A DNA stretch of 28,998 nucleotides from JANNWF01 sp038205755 (GTDB lineage: Bacteria > Pseudomonadota > Gammaproteobacteria > Xanthomonadales > Xanthomonadaceae): contig JBBRBN010000049.1 of assembly GCA_038205755.1 (NCBI GenBank), positions 1-28,998 of the forward strand. The letters run 5' to 3'. Both the position numbers and the translations under genes were made by a program. The notes below the pieces were generated by a model that was not told the DNA's origin, did no database searches, and worked only from the letters and a program-made list of their open reading frames with translations. Of the stretch, positions 7,929 to 16,611 are shown piece by piece. How positions within the stretch are numbered: position 1 is the first letter of the stretch; the number at the start of each line of letters is the position of its first letter.

Positions 7929-8782
7929 CGGGTATGGTGAGCCCGCCGCGGCGGCGCTTGCGGCGGCGCGATCCCTCGCCTCGCGATCCGCAGCCTGTGA
8001 CAGTTGAGCCGATGACGCCGCCGTCCTGGCTGAAGTTGGCACTGGAAGGACGCGCGCTGCTGGAATGGAGCGCCTGGTGGGTTGCCCGACCGTGGTTTGG
8101 CAGCGCGACGGCGGGTGACGGACACCCGGTGCTGGTGCTGCCCGGACTGATTGCCGGCGACAGCAGCACCTGGCCGCTGCGCCGGTTTTTGCAGACGCTG
8201 GGCTACGCGGCGTATCCATGGGAGCAAGGCATCAACCGCGGACCACGTGCCGGCCTGCTGCCGCGGCTGATCTCACGAGTTGAGACGCTTGAGCAAACGC
8301 ATGGCACGCCAGTGAGCCTGATCGGCTGGTCGCTGGGCGGCGCGATGGCACGCGCGCTGGCGTTTCGAATGCCCGAGCGCGTGCGCTCTGTGATCACTTT
8401 GGGCTCACCGCTCAACGGGAATGGCAACGGATCGAATGCCACCCGCGTATTCGAGTGGGCGAGCGGCATGAAGGCCAGCGATCCGCGGCTGCAGCGAATG
8501 CTGGGCGGTCACCCGCCGGTGCCGGTGACGTCGTTCCTGAGCAAGTCAGACGGCGTGGTTGACTGGCGCATGAGTTTGACCCCGGACGTGGACCGTGCCG
8601 AGAGCATCGAGGTCAGCGCCAGCCATTTGGGAATGGGCGCCAATCCCATTGTGCTGTGGGCGATTGCTGATCGGCTGGCACAGCACCCGCACAGTTGGCA
8701 GCCGTTCGAGCGCAGCGGCTGGCGCCGGCTGCTGTATCGGGACCCGCGAAAGGTCCCGCTGGAAGACCTGTTCGGCGGTTGA
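7925..8782 (+). CDS. alpha/beta hydrolase (lipase/esterase-like)
   Basis: The 285-residue protein starts at ATG 7925, which overlaps the WS/DGAT stop codon. The nucleophile elbow is GWSLGG with Ser136. The probable acid is Asp209 (SKSDGVVDW) and the probable base His234 (SHLGMG), in the right order for an alpha/beta-hydrolase triad. HPVLVLPGLIAGDSSTWPLR near residue 65 is the oxyanion-loop region. The first 30 residues are basic and Pro-rich with no signal peptide; a second ATG at 8011 is a possible alternative start. Coupling to WS/DGAT suggests a role in neutral-lipid turnover or remodelling, which is inference. Confidence 0.85.
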   Translation: MTGMVSPPRRRLRRRDPSPRDPQPVTVEPMTPPSWLKLALEGRALLEWSAWWVARPWFGSATAGDGHPVLVLPGLIAGDSSTWPLRRFLQTLGYAAYPWEQGINRGPRAGLLPRLISRVETLEQTHGTPVSLIGWSLGGAMARALAFRMPERVRSVITLGSPLNGNGNGSNATRVFEWASGMKASDPRLQRMLGGHPPVPVTSFLSKSDGVVDWRMSLTPDVDRAESIEVSASHLGMGANPIVLWAIADRLAQHPHSWQPFERSGWRRLLYRDPRKVPLEDLFGG

Positions 8783-8785
8783 CCG

Positions 8786-9406
8786 ATGGCACTGGAGAAG
8801 CCGTTTGCACCCGCCTGCGAGCGCAATCGCGACCCGATTCTGGAAGTGCTGCGGTCAGCCTTCGACGGCTGTCGCCGGGTGCTCGAGATCGGCAGCGGAA
8901 CCGGTCAGCATGCGGTGCACTTCGCGCGCGCCATGCCGCAGCTGCAGTGGCAGTGTTCCGAGCAGGAGCATCGGCTGGCCGGTTTGCAGTTGTGGCTGGA
9001 TGAGGCCGCGCTTGCCAACACGCCGCTGCCGTTGGCGCTGGATGTGAGTTCCGACCGCTGGCCGGTGGTGGGCTTCGACGCCGCTTTCAGCGCCAATACG
9101 CTGCACATCTTGAGCTGGGCCGGCGTTGAGGCGCTGTTCGCGGGGCTCGACGGCGTCCTCGAACCCGCCGCAACGGTGGTCATTTATGGCCCATTCACCC
9201 GCTCCGGCAGCTACCACAGCCCCAGTGACGCGCAGTTCGACGCGCAGCTGCGCAGCGAGTCAGCAACCATGGGGCTGCGTGATGTGGAAGCCGTCGACGC
9301 ACTGGCCGCGGGCATTGGCCTGCGGTTGGTCGAGGCCATCCGGATGCCGGCCAACAACCTGAGCCTGCATTGGCGGCGCGGCTTAAGCTTGCCGCATTAC
9401 CTTTGA
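8786..9406 (+). CDS. SAM-dependent methyltransferase-like protein, DUF938 family
   Basis: The protein has 206 residues, the usual DUF938 length. The N-terminus KPFAPACERNRDPILEVLRS and the SAM-binding loop VLEIGSGTGQHAVHFA (from about residue 32) are typical. FSANTLHILSW, YGPFTRSGSYHSPSDAQFD and MPANNLSLHWRR complete the family signature. It follows the hydrolase stop by three bases and is probably co-transcribed. The family has a class I methyltransferase fold; its substrate is not known. Confidence 0.9.
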   Translation: MALEKPFAPACERNRDPILEVLRSAFDGCRRVLEIGSGTGQHAVHFARAMPQLQWQCSEQEHRLAGLQLWLDEAALANTPLPLALDVSSDRWPVVGFDAAFSANTLHILSWAGVEALFAGLDGVLEPAATVVIYGPFTRSGSYHSPSDAQFDAQLRSESATMGLRDVEAVDALAAGIGLRLVEAIRMPANNLSLHWRRGLSLPHYL

Positions 9407-9465
9407 GCCATGGCGGTGCGCGCAGCAGTTGCGATACTCGGCGTCTTTCGCCTTCGGAGACACAC

Positions 9466-12400
9466 ATGCAGCGCAGCACGCTTCGCTCAGTCTGGCTGTT
9501 GGCGATTGCGCTCGCGGTTCCGGGGGCCGCGCCAGCGGCGGGCGAGGTGGGCTACTACCGTTCACCCGCGCTGCACGGCGAGCGCCTGGTGTTCACGGCA
9601 GAAAGCGACCTCTGGGTGGTCTCCGCAGCGGGTGGTGTCGCGCAGCGTCTGACCTCGCACCCCGCTGAGGAATCGCAAGCGGCGTTCTCGCCAGACGGCA
9701 GCCAGCTGGCATTTGTGGCCAGCTACGACGGCGGTAGCGATGTGTATCTGATGGACGCTGGCGGTGGCCAGCCGCAGCGAGTCAGCTTCGATGGCGGGCG
9801 GGTGTTCCTGCAGGGATTTGCGCCGGACGGGGACGTTCTGTACGCCAGCGAGAACGTGATCGGCCCGACGCTGACCCGCGTGTTGCGGCGGGTCGATCCG
9901 GCGACCGGTGCGACCGAAACGCTGCCCTTGGCCGACGCCAGTGAGGCAGCCTTCGATGCCGAAGGCACGCAGGTCTGGTTTACCCGCTTCGGCGCCCAGC
10001 TCAACGGCGACAACGCGCGTGACTATCGCGGTGGCGGCATGGCTCAACTGTGGCGCTGGACGCTGGGATCGACCCGTGAGGCGGAGCGGCTGGCGGCGGA
10101 CGCCAACGCCAATTTCAGTCGTCCGATGGTCTGGAACGACCGCGTCTACGCCCTTGGTGATGCCGATGGTCCAGCCAATCTGTGGTCGCTGGCGGCAGAC
10201 GGCGGCGACCGCCGCCCGCTGACCACCCACAGCGAGTACGAGGTGCGCAGCCCGAGTCTGCATGCCGGCCGTATCGTCTATGCGCTGGGCGCTGACCTGC
10301 GCCTGTTTGACATCGCCAGCGGCATCGACCGGCAGCTGCCCATCACCCTCGGTTCGGATTTCGTGCAGCGTCGCGAGCGTCTGGTGCGCAAGCCCCTTGA
10401 GTACCTGACTGGCGTCACGCTCGGACCCGCCGGCGACCGGGCCGTGCTCAGCGCGCGTGGACAGGTGATGATCGCCGGGGCCGGGGCGCTGCGCCGCATC
10501 GCCCTTGCGGCGCCAGCGCGCGCGCGGCTGCGGCAGGCCGTGCTTGGCAAGGACGGACGTCATGCGTTCGCCATCGTCGATCTCGATGGGCGCAGCGAAG
10601 TGTGGCGCATTCCGGCGGATGGCGCCCCAGGAGCACGACCGCTGACCACGGACGGAGAGGTGCATCGCCTGCGACTGTATCCGGCGCCCGACGGCAACGC
10701 ATTGGCCCACACCGACAAGCGTGGCCGGCTCTGGTTGCTGGACCTGGCCAGTGGCAGCAATCGCCTGCTGGAGACGGCGCCGCAGGGGGATGATGCCTAC
10801 CGCTCGGTTGCCTGGTCGCGCGACAGCCGCCATCTGGCGGTGGCGCGGGAGAACAGTGCCCGGCGGCTCAACCAGATCGTGCTGATCGAGGTCGCGAGTG
10901 GGCGTTCGCAGGTCCTCAGCACCGATCGCTACGACTCGTTTGCGCCCGCATTCTCTCCCGATGGCCACTGGCTGTACTTTCTCTCGTCGCGTGCGCTTGT
11001 TCCGACCCCGGCTGCGCCGTGGGGCGACCGCAACATGGGGCCCATGTTTGATCGCCGCGTACGGATCTACGCGTTGGCGCTGCAGCCAGGGCAGCGTTTT
11101 CCGTTCCTGCCGGCCGATGAGCTGACGCCGCCGGTTGCCACGCCGGACCCATCCAAGACGTCGCCAACCGCTGCCTCCGCTCCCGCAGCGCTGCCCGCGG
11201 TCGAGTGGGAGGGACTCGATCAGCGTTTGTTCGAGGTGCCGTTGGCGGCCAGCAATTTTCGGGAGCTGGCAGTCCACTCCGAGCGCCTCTACCTCCTTGA
11301 TCAGGAGTCCATCCCAAACGCCAAGCCGATCCTGCAGGTGCTGCCGATCAGCGCCGAACCGCCCAAGCTCGAAACGCTTTCGACCGAAGTGGCGTCGTTC
11401 GAATTGTCACCTGATGGCAAGAAACTGCTGCTGGTGAAGACGCCGCCCGACGGCGCGCGGCAGCGAATCGGCGACCTGCTGCTGGTTGACGCGGGTGCCA
11501 AACTTCCTGACGACCTGGCTAAGGCCACCGTACGGCTAGGCGACTGGTCGCTCGCTCTCGACCCGCAGGACGAGTGGGCGCAGATGTTTGACGACGCCTG
11601 GCGCATGCACCGCGCGTTCTCGTTCGACCCGGCCATGCGCGGTCGCGACTGGGACGCAGTGCGCGCCCGCTACGCGCCGCTGCTGCCGCGGGTCAATGAT
11701 CGGGCCGAACTCGACGATCTGCTCGGACAGATGGTTGCGGAACTCGGCATCCTGCACTCGCAGGTGCGCGGCGGTGAGCTGCGCCTGGATCCCGATGCCG
11801 CCCAGCCGTCCGCGCTCGGGGCGCAGATCGAGGTTGCGGGTGGCGGCTTGCGCATCGCCCGCATCTATCGCAGCGACGCCGAGCTGCCCTCCGAACGTGC
11901 GCCGCTGGGCCAGCCAGAGGTGGACGCACGCGATGGCGACGGCTTGCTGGCGGTGAACGGACAGTCGACCACCTCGCTCGCGGATCTCGCCCGCGCGTTG
12001 CGCCAGCAGGCCGGGCAGCAGGTGCTGCTGGAGCTGCAGCGTGGAGCCGCGGCGCCGCACCGGACCGTCGTGCGGCCGGTCGCGCTGCAGCGCGACGCCG
12101 AACTGCGCTACGGCGACTGGGTGCAGCAGACCCGCCAACGCGTCGAGCAGGCAGGCGCAGGACGGATCGGTTATCTGCACCTGCGCGCGATGGGGCCAAA
12201 TGACCTGGCATCGTTCGCCCGCGAGTTCTATGCCAACTTTGATCGCGAAGGGCTGATCGTGGACGTGCGGCGGAATCGCGGTGGCAACATCGACAGCTGG
12301 ATCATCGAGAAGCTGCTGCGGCGAGCCTGGGCGTTCTGGCAGCCGGCTCAGGGCGCCCCCTACTGGAACATGCAGCAGACGTTTCGCGGCCACCTGGTGG

Positions 12401-12786
12401 TGCTGATTGATGGCCTGACCTACTCCGACGGAGAGACGTTTGCGGCGGGCGTCAAGGCGCTCGGTCTGGGGCCGGTGATCGGAACGCGCACGGCGGGTGC
12501 GGGCATCTGGCTTAGCGACCGCAACCGGTTGGCTGACAATGGCATGGCGCGGGTCGCTGAGTTTGGCCAGTTCGACGCGCAGGGTCGCTGGCTTATCGAG
12601 GGTCGTGGCGTCAGTCCGGATATCGAAGTCGACAATCTGCCCTACGCCAGCGCGCGCGGGGCCGACGCCCAGCTAAGCGCAGCGCTCGACAATCTTCAGC
12701 AGCGCATGCGTGAGCAGCCGATCACCCAGCCGCCGGCGCAGGCCATACCGGTGCGCGGTGTGCCGGGGCACGACGGCTCCCGATGA
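9466..12786 (+). CDS. tricorn-like S41 protease, exported
   Basis: ATG 9466 has CGGAGA just upstream and gives a signal peptide (MQRSTLRSVWLLAIALAVPGAAPAAG); total length is 1106 residues. The N-terminal half carries beta-propeller repeats with many SPDG/APDG turns (e.g. AAFSPDGSQLAFVASYDGG). A tricorn C1-like helical domain (DDAWRMHRAFSFDPAMRGRDW) follows, then a PDZ-like segment and an S41 core. The likely nucleophile is Ser987 in YSDGETFAAG. His764 in GILHSQVRGG and Glu1045 in IEGRGVSPDIEVDN match the expected tricorn positions. Tricorn-type enzymes trim peptides; export suggests a periplasmic version. A Leu, not Ser, precedes the His. Confidence 0.88.
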   Translation: MQRSTLRSVWLLAIALAVPGAAPAAGEVGYYRSPALHGERLVFTAESDLWVVSAAGGVAQRLTSHPAEESQAAFSPDGSQLAFVASYDGGSDVYLMDAGGGQPQRVSFDGGRVFLQGFAPDGDVLYASENVIGPTLTRVLRRVDPATGATETLPLADASEAAFDAEGTQVWFTRFGAQLNGDNARDYRGGGMAQLWRWTLGSTREAERLAADANANFSRPMVWNDRVYALGDADGPANLWSLAADGGDRRPLTTHSEYEVRSPSLHAGRIVYALGADLRLFDIASGIDRQLPITLGSDFVQRRERLVRKPLEYLTGVTLGPAGDRAVLSARGQVMIAGAGALRRIALAAPARARLRQAVLGKDGRHAFAIVDLDGRSEVWRIPADGAPGARPLTTDGEVHRLRLYPAPDGNALAHTDKRGRLWLLDLASGSNRLLETAPQGDDAYRSVAWSRDSRHLAVARENSARRLNQIVLIEVASGRSQVLSTDRYDSFAPAFSPDGHWLYFLSSRALVPTPAAPWGDRNMGPMFDRRVRIYALALQPGQRFPFLPADELTPPVATPDPSKTSPTAASAPAALPAVEWEGLDQRLFEVPLAASNFRELAVHSERLYLLDQESIPNAKPILQVLPISAEPPKLETLSTEVASFELSPDGKKLLLVKTPPDGARQRIGDLLLVDAGAKLPDDLAKATVRLGDWSLALDPQDEWAQMFDDAWRMHRAFSFDPAMRGRDWDAVRARYAPLLPRVNDRAELDDLLGQMVAELGILHSQVRGGELRLDPDAAQPSALGAQIEVAGGGLRIARIYRSDAELPSERAPLGQPEVDARDGDGLLAVNGQSTTSLADLARALRQQAGQQVLLELQRGAAAPHRTVVRPVALQRDAELRYGDWVQQTRQRVEQAGAGRIGYLHLRAMGPNDLASFAREFYANFDREGLIVDVRRNRGGNIDSWIIEKLLRRAWAFWQPAQGAPYWNMQQTFRGHLVVLIDGLTYSDGETFAAGVKALGLGPVIGTRTAGAGIWLSDRNRLADNGMARVAEFGQFDAQGRWLIEGRGVSPDIEVDNLPYASARGADAQLSAALDNLQQRMREQPITQPPAQAIPVRGVPGHDGSR

Positions 12787-12894
12787 CGCGGTTCGCCTTG
12801 TTCGTTCATGGGGCGACCTGTCGGGTGCGGCAGCCGCCCGCCGCGCCTCGGCAGGGCTTGCTCAATGCCGTCCAATCACGGGAAGCCGTCTCCA

Positions 12895-15312
12895 ATGCCG
12901 CCTGATCGTCGTTCAGTCTCCGGCGCGCTGCTGGCGCTCCTGCTGGGATGCGGCGGCGCGTCAGCCCAGGCGCTCGATCAGACCGTCGTGGTTCGCGCCT
13001 GGTTTGATGATGAAGCCAGCATCCGTGCGGTGGCGCCGTTGCTCGGCCACGCGCAGATTGATCGTGCCAAGGGCGTGCTCCGCACCGAGGTTGATGGCGC
13101 GCTTCGGCAAGCGCTGCTGGACGCCGGCTTCCGCATCGAAATTGACGCCGACGCCACCCGCGCAGTGCAGGGCTTGGCGCAGGCTGAGCGAGCCGGGATG
13201 AAGAGCATTCCCGGCTTCGCCTGCTATCGAACCGTGGAGGAAACACAGGCGACGCTCGACACGCTGGTCGCCGCCGCTCCCGGGCTGGTGGAGATCGTTG
13301 ACATCGGGCCGAGCTGGCAGGCACAAACGGGGTCCGGCGGCTATCGACTGCAGGTGATTCGGGCCACCAACCGGTCGCTCCCCGGTCCCAAGCCCAAGGT
13401 GTTCGTGATGGCTTCGGTGCATGCCCGCGAGTACACCCCGGCGGAGTTCGCCACGCGCTTTGTCGAGCAGCTGGTTGCCGGCTACGGCGTTGACGCCGAG
13501 GCCACCTGGCTGCTCGATCATCATGAGCTGCACGCGCTGCTGCAGGCGAATCCAGATGGCCGCAAGCGCGCCGAGACCGGACTATCCTGGCGCAAGAACG
13601 CCAACACGGGTTTCTGCGGTGGCGGCAACAGCGCCGGCATCGACCTGAACCGCAACTTTCCCTTCGAATGGGGCAACTGGAACGGCAGCAGCGGAGCGGC
13701 TTGCGACAGCACCTTTCGCGGTCCGGCGCCGGCATCGGAGCCGGAAACCCAGGCGATCATCGCCTACGTGCGCAGCCAGTTCGAGGATCGGCGCAGCACG
13801 CCGCTGAATGCGCCAGCGGACCCTGACACCACGGGTATGTTTTTTGATCTGCACAGCTTTTCCGGGCTGGTCCTGTGGCCCTGGGGATTCGATACCGTCA
13901 ACGCGCCCAACTCGGCGGCGCTGCAGGCGTTGGGTCGCAGGCTGGCATGGTTCAACGGCTACACGCCGCAGGCCGCCGTAGGCCTGTATCCCACTGACGG
14001 CAGCACTGATGATTTCGCCTACGGCGAGCTGGGGCTGCCGGCTTACACCTTCGAGCTGGGCAGCGCCTTCTTTCAGGACTGCGCGAGCTTTGAAAGCGCC
14101 ATCTATCCCGACAACCGCGATGCGCTGCGCTATGCCCTTCGCGCCGCACGGGCGCCGTACCGGCAGCCTTCCGGGCCGGATGCGTATGCGCTGACTGTCG
14201 AGCCTGATCTGGCGGTGATCGGCGAGCCGATAACGCTGCGGGCAACGCTTGACGATCAGCGCCAGCGCGAAGGCAGCTTTGACCAGTCAGGTCCGCTGCC
14301 GCCGGTACAGGCAGTCAGCGTCGCGACGGCGCACGTCGGTACACCGCCCTGGCAGGCCGAGGCGCAGGGTTTGCCGCTGCAGCCTGTCGACGGTGCGTTC
14401 AATAGCAGCGTCGAGCGGGCTGTCGCGACCATCGATTCGACCGGACTCGGCGCCGGGCGGCATCTGCTCTGGGTGCAGGGCCGCGATGCCGCGGGCAATG
14501 ACGGCCCGCCAGCCGCCACGTTCATCGACCTGCTGGCTGCGCCAGATATCTTGACCGTGCAGGGGGCGGTTCGCCAGTTCGGCACCGCCTCGCCGCTGGC
14601 GGCGAGCGTTGCCAGCGGCACCTACCGCAGCCAGGCGAATCCGCTGACCGGCGACTATCAGCGGCGCCTGCCGGCGGGCAGCCACGACATCGCCTATTCG
14701 GCGGAGGGCCATGAGACCTTGGTCCTCACGGCAGTGAGCGGGCAGGGCGGGCAGACGCTGCAGCGTGACGTGGCGCTGTATCGCCTGTGCAGCTTGCTCG
14801 CGGATCCGGTGGAGGTGGGCACGACCTCACCGCTCACCGCCCAGCCGCCGTGGACGCGGCGGGCCGGCCGAGGGATCGACGGGGGTGGCGCATGGTTGCC
14901 CACCGCGGGCGCCAGTTACGCCGGCAACCTGTCGGTCTCGCTGACCAGCGCGATCCTTGACCTCGGCGGGTACGCCCTGCCTGAACTGATTTTTGACCAG
15001 CGCTGTGACACCGAGGCGGGCTATGACTATGGCCGGGTCGAGATCAGCAGCAGCGGCGGGACGAACTGGACCGAGGTGTTCCGCTGCGACGGAGAAACCT
15101 CCTGGCGGCGGGTGACGCTGACCCTGCCGCAGCTGGCAGGCCAGGGCAACAGCCGCCTGCGCTTCCGTTTCAGCAGCGATTCGATGGTCAGCGCGCCCGG
15201 CTGGGCGATTGACAACATCCAGCTTCGCGCGGGCGGCCAGCAGTGCCGGGACAGTCAGGGGCCGCCACGGCTTGAGCCGTTCAGGAACGGCTTTGAGGCG
15301 CAGGCAAAGTGA
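12895..15312 (+). CDS. secreted M14 zinc carboxypeptidase with C-terminal beta domains
   Basis: Starting at ATG 12895 gives 805 residues. The leader is SVSGALLALLLGCGGASAQA; LLGC could act as a lipobox, or cleavage could follow ASAQA. An ATG at 12865 is an alternative. Residues ~105-420 are the M14 domain: zinc ligands His176 and Glu179 (HARE), His320 (FFDLHSFSG), substrate-binding DLNRNFPF, and catalytic Glu387 (YTFELGSAF). Domains after ~430 are beta-rich and end in an MAM/immune-inhibitor-A-like region (VEISSSGGTNWTEVFRCDGE, GWAIDNIQL). The enzyme would remove C-terminal residues from peptides outside the cytoplasm. It follows the tricorn-like gene by 108 bases, which suggests shared work in extracytoplasmic peptide breakdown. 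Confidence 0.9.
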   Translation: MPPDRRSVSGALLALLLGCGGASAQALDQTVVVRAWFDDEASIRAVAPLLGHAQIDRAKGVLRTEVDGALRQALLDAGFRIEIDADATRAVQGLAQAERAGMKSIPGFACYRTVEETQATLDTLVAAAPGLVEIVDIGPSWQAQTGSGGYRLQVIRATNRSLPGPKPKVFVMASVHAREYTPAEFATRFVEQLVAGYGVDAEATWLLDHHELHALLQANPDGRKRAETGLSWRKNANTGFCGGGNSAGIDLNRNFPFEWGNWNGSSGAACDSTFRGPAPASEPETQAIIAYVRSQFEDRRSTPLNAPADPDTTGMFFDLHSFSGLVLWPWGFDTVNAPNSAALQALGRRLAWFNGYTPQAAVGLYPTDGSTDDFAYGELGLPAYTFELGSAFFQDCASFESAIYPDNRDALRYALRAARAPYRQPSGPDAYALTVEPDLAVIGEPITLRATLDDQRQREGSFDQSGPLPPVQAVSVATAHVGTPPWQAEAQGLPLQPVDGAFNSSVERAVATIDSTGLGAGRHLLWVQGRDAAGNDGPPAATFIDLLAAPDILTVQGAVRQFGTASPLAASVASGTYRSQANPLTGDYQRRLPAGSHDIAYSAEGHETLVLTAVSGQGGQTLQRDVALYRLCSLLADPVEVGTTSPLTAQPPWTRRAGRGIDGGGAWLPTAGASYAGNLSVSLTSAILDLGGYALPELIFDQRCDTEAGYDYGRVEISSSGGTNWTEVFRCDGETSWRRVTLTLPQLAGQGNSRLRFRFSSDSMVSAPGWAIDNIQLRAGGQQCRDSQGPPRLEPFRNGFEAQAK

Positions 15313-15381
15313 ATCGGCAGCCGCATTCGTGTCCGTGGCTCAACCGGCCTGCGATCCAAAGCAGCAGGCAGTCGGCCTTTG

Positions 15382-15397
15382 GCTGGCAGGCGCCAGC
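15382..15397. repeat. small inverted repeat between convergent genes
   Basis: GCTGGC (15382-15387), loop AGGC and GCCAGC (15392-15397) form a 6-base-pair stem in the 128-base gap where the carboxypeptidase and amidotransferase genes converge. There is no T-run, so a terminator role is uncertain. Confidence 0.3.
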
Positions 15398-15440
15398 GCG
15401 CGGCAGGCGCAGGTGCTGTTTCCCTGGACGACCGCTTGTT

Positions 15441-16187
15441 TCAGCGTGAAGGCAGCGATATCCGCCGCTGCGGCCGGCCGATCAGATCAAGAAAGCCGTT
15501 GAACACCGCGTCTGCGCGGGGCTGCATCTGGCCAAGGTGAGCGTGGGTCAGCGCTCGAATCGACGCATCATTCTGCTCGAGGTCGGCGTCGGCAAGCTCC
15601 CTGGCGTAGTCAGGTGTCGCCAGCCAGCGCTCGATCAACGGCTGGTCCATCTCCAGATGGAACTGCAGTCCGTAGGCGGACTCGCCGTAGCGGAATGCCT
15701 GCTGCTCGCAGGTCTCGGTTCGAGCCAGCTGCACGGCACCGCTCGGTAGATCATAGGTGCAGCCGTGCCACTGGAATACCGGGCTTTGGGGTGCCAGCGG
15801 CGCGGATACCGGATCGGAATGGCCGGCGGCCGTGACCTCCAATGGGTACCAGCCGATTTCCTGCCGTTCATGACGGCGTACCGAGGCGCCCAGCGCATGC
15901 GCCAACAGCTGCGCACCAAGACAGATGCCCAGCACCGGCTTACCCTGCGTGAGTGCGCGCTCGATCAGCCGCAGCTCGGTTCCCAGGTGCGGTCGGTCAG
16001 CCTGCTGGTCGACATTCATCGGTCCGCCGAGCACGATCAGGCCGCGATAGCGGTCGATGTCGGGCTGCGCATCGGGATGACGCTCGAAGTTGACGAAGCG
16101 AATCCGGTGGCCGCGCTGGCGGATCAGCCGGTCCAACGTCCCGAGTGGCTCGGCGGCGACGTGCTGGAAGACCAGAATGCGCGGCAT
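15441..16187 (-). CDS. class I glutamine amidotransferase-like protein
   Basis: The protein has 248 residues. The nucleophile motif GICLGAQLLAHALG contains Cys89, and His177/Glu179 (GLQFHLEMD) complete the glutaminase triad. LIVLGGPMNV near residue 50 is the oxyanion strand. These single-domain proteins resemble the GMP-synthase glutaminase domain but lack a synthetase partner, and many act as gamma-glutamyl hydrolases or on small amines. It starts six bases after the GFA stop codon and is the last gene of a three-gene minus-strand operon. The physiological substrate is unknown. Confidence 0.9.
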   Translation of the reverse strand: MPRILVFQHVAAEPLGTLDRLIRQRGHRIRFVNFERHPDAQPDIDRYRGLIVLGGPMNVDQQADRPHLGTELRLIERALTQGKPVLGICLGAQLLAHALGASVRRHERQEIGWYPLEVTAAGHSDPVSAPLAPQSPVFQWHGCTYDLPSGAVQLARTETCEQQAFRYGESAYGLQFHLEMDQPLIERWLATPDYARELADADLEQNDASIRALTHAHLGQMQPRADAVFNGFLDLIGRPQRRISLPSR

Positions 16188-16193
16188 CGATGC

Positions 16194-16607
16194 TCAGTCC
16201 TTGCGCGGTAGGCCGTCGACGCTGTCGGTCCCCGACCAGTTGACGTGGTCGGACCAGAACACATGCGCCTGCGGCAACCGGTCCGGCGGCGTATCCAGCG
16301 TGCCGACAGCCATGTGCAGCTCACCGGGCCAGCGACCGGAGCGAAACAGCAGCATGCTGCCGCAGTGACTGCAGAAGCCACGTTCGGCCCGCGGCGAAGA
16401 CGCGTACCAGCGCAGCGCGCCGTCGGTCGACGCGACGGTCGTCGATGCAGCGGGAAACCCGATCCAGGTGACAAACCCGGCGCCGTGAGCGCGTCGGCAC
16501 TGCGAGCAGTGACAGTGCGCGACCCACAGACTGGGCTGCAGCGCGCTCACGCGAACCGCACCGCATTGGCAGGCGGCGTGTTGAGTAGAAGGGTTGGCGA
16601 TGCTCAC
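16194..16607 (-). CDS. GFA (CENP-V/GFA) family zinc protein
   Basis: I chose GTG 16605-16607, four bases after the PhzF stop codon; it gives 137 residues starting MSIANPSTQHAACQCG, the normal spacing before the first zinc motif. Upstream in-frame ATG codons would lie inside the PhzF gene. Zinc-ligand cysteines are visible as CQC (13, 15), HCHCSQC (32, 34, 37) and FCSHCG. The family is named after glutathione-dependent formaldehyde-activating enzyme, but most members have no proven activity. No strong ribosome site is seen; translation may rely on reinitiation after PhzF. Confidence 0.88.
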   Translation of the reverse strand: MSIANPSTQHAACQCGAVRVSALQPSLWVAHCHCSQCRRAHGAGFVTWIGFPAASTTVASTDGALRWYASSPRAERGFCSHCGSMLLFRSGRWPGELHMAVGTLDTPPDRLPQAHVFWSDHVNWSGTDSVDGLPRKD

Positions 16608-16611
16608 GGGG

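Noticed and set aside
9562..11277. 571-codon minus-strand open frame inside the tricorn-like gene
   Set aside because: It is a GC-rich antisense shadow; the plus strand has clear family motifs throughout and the minus translation is low-complexity and motif-free.
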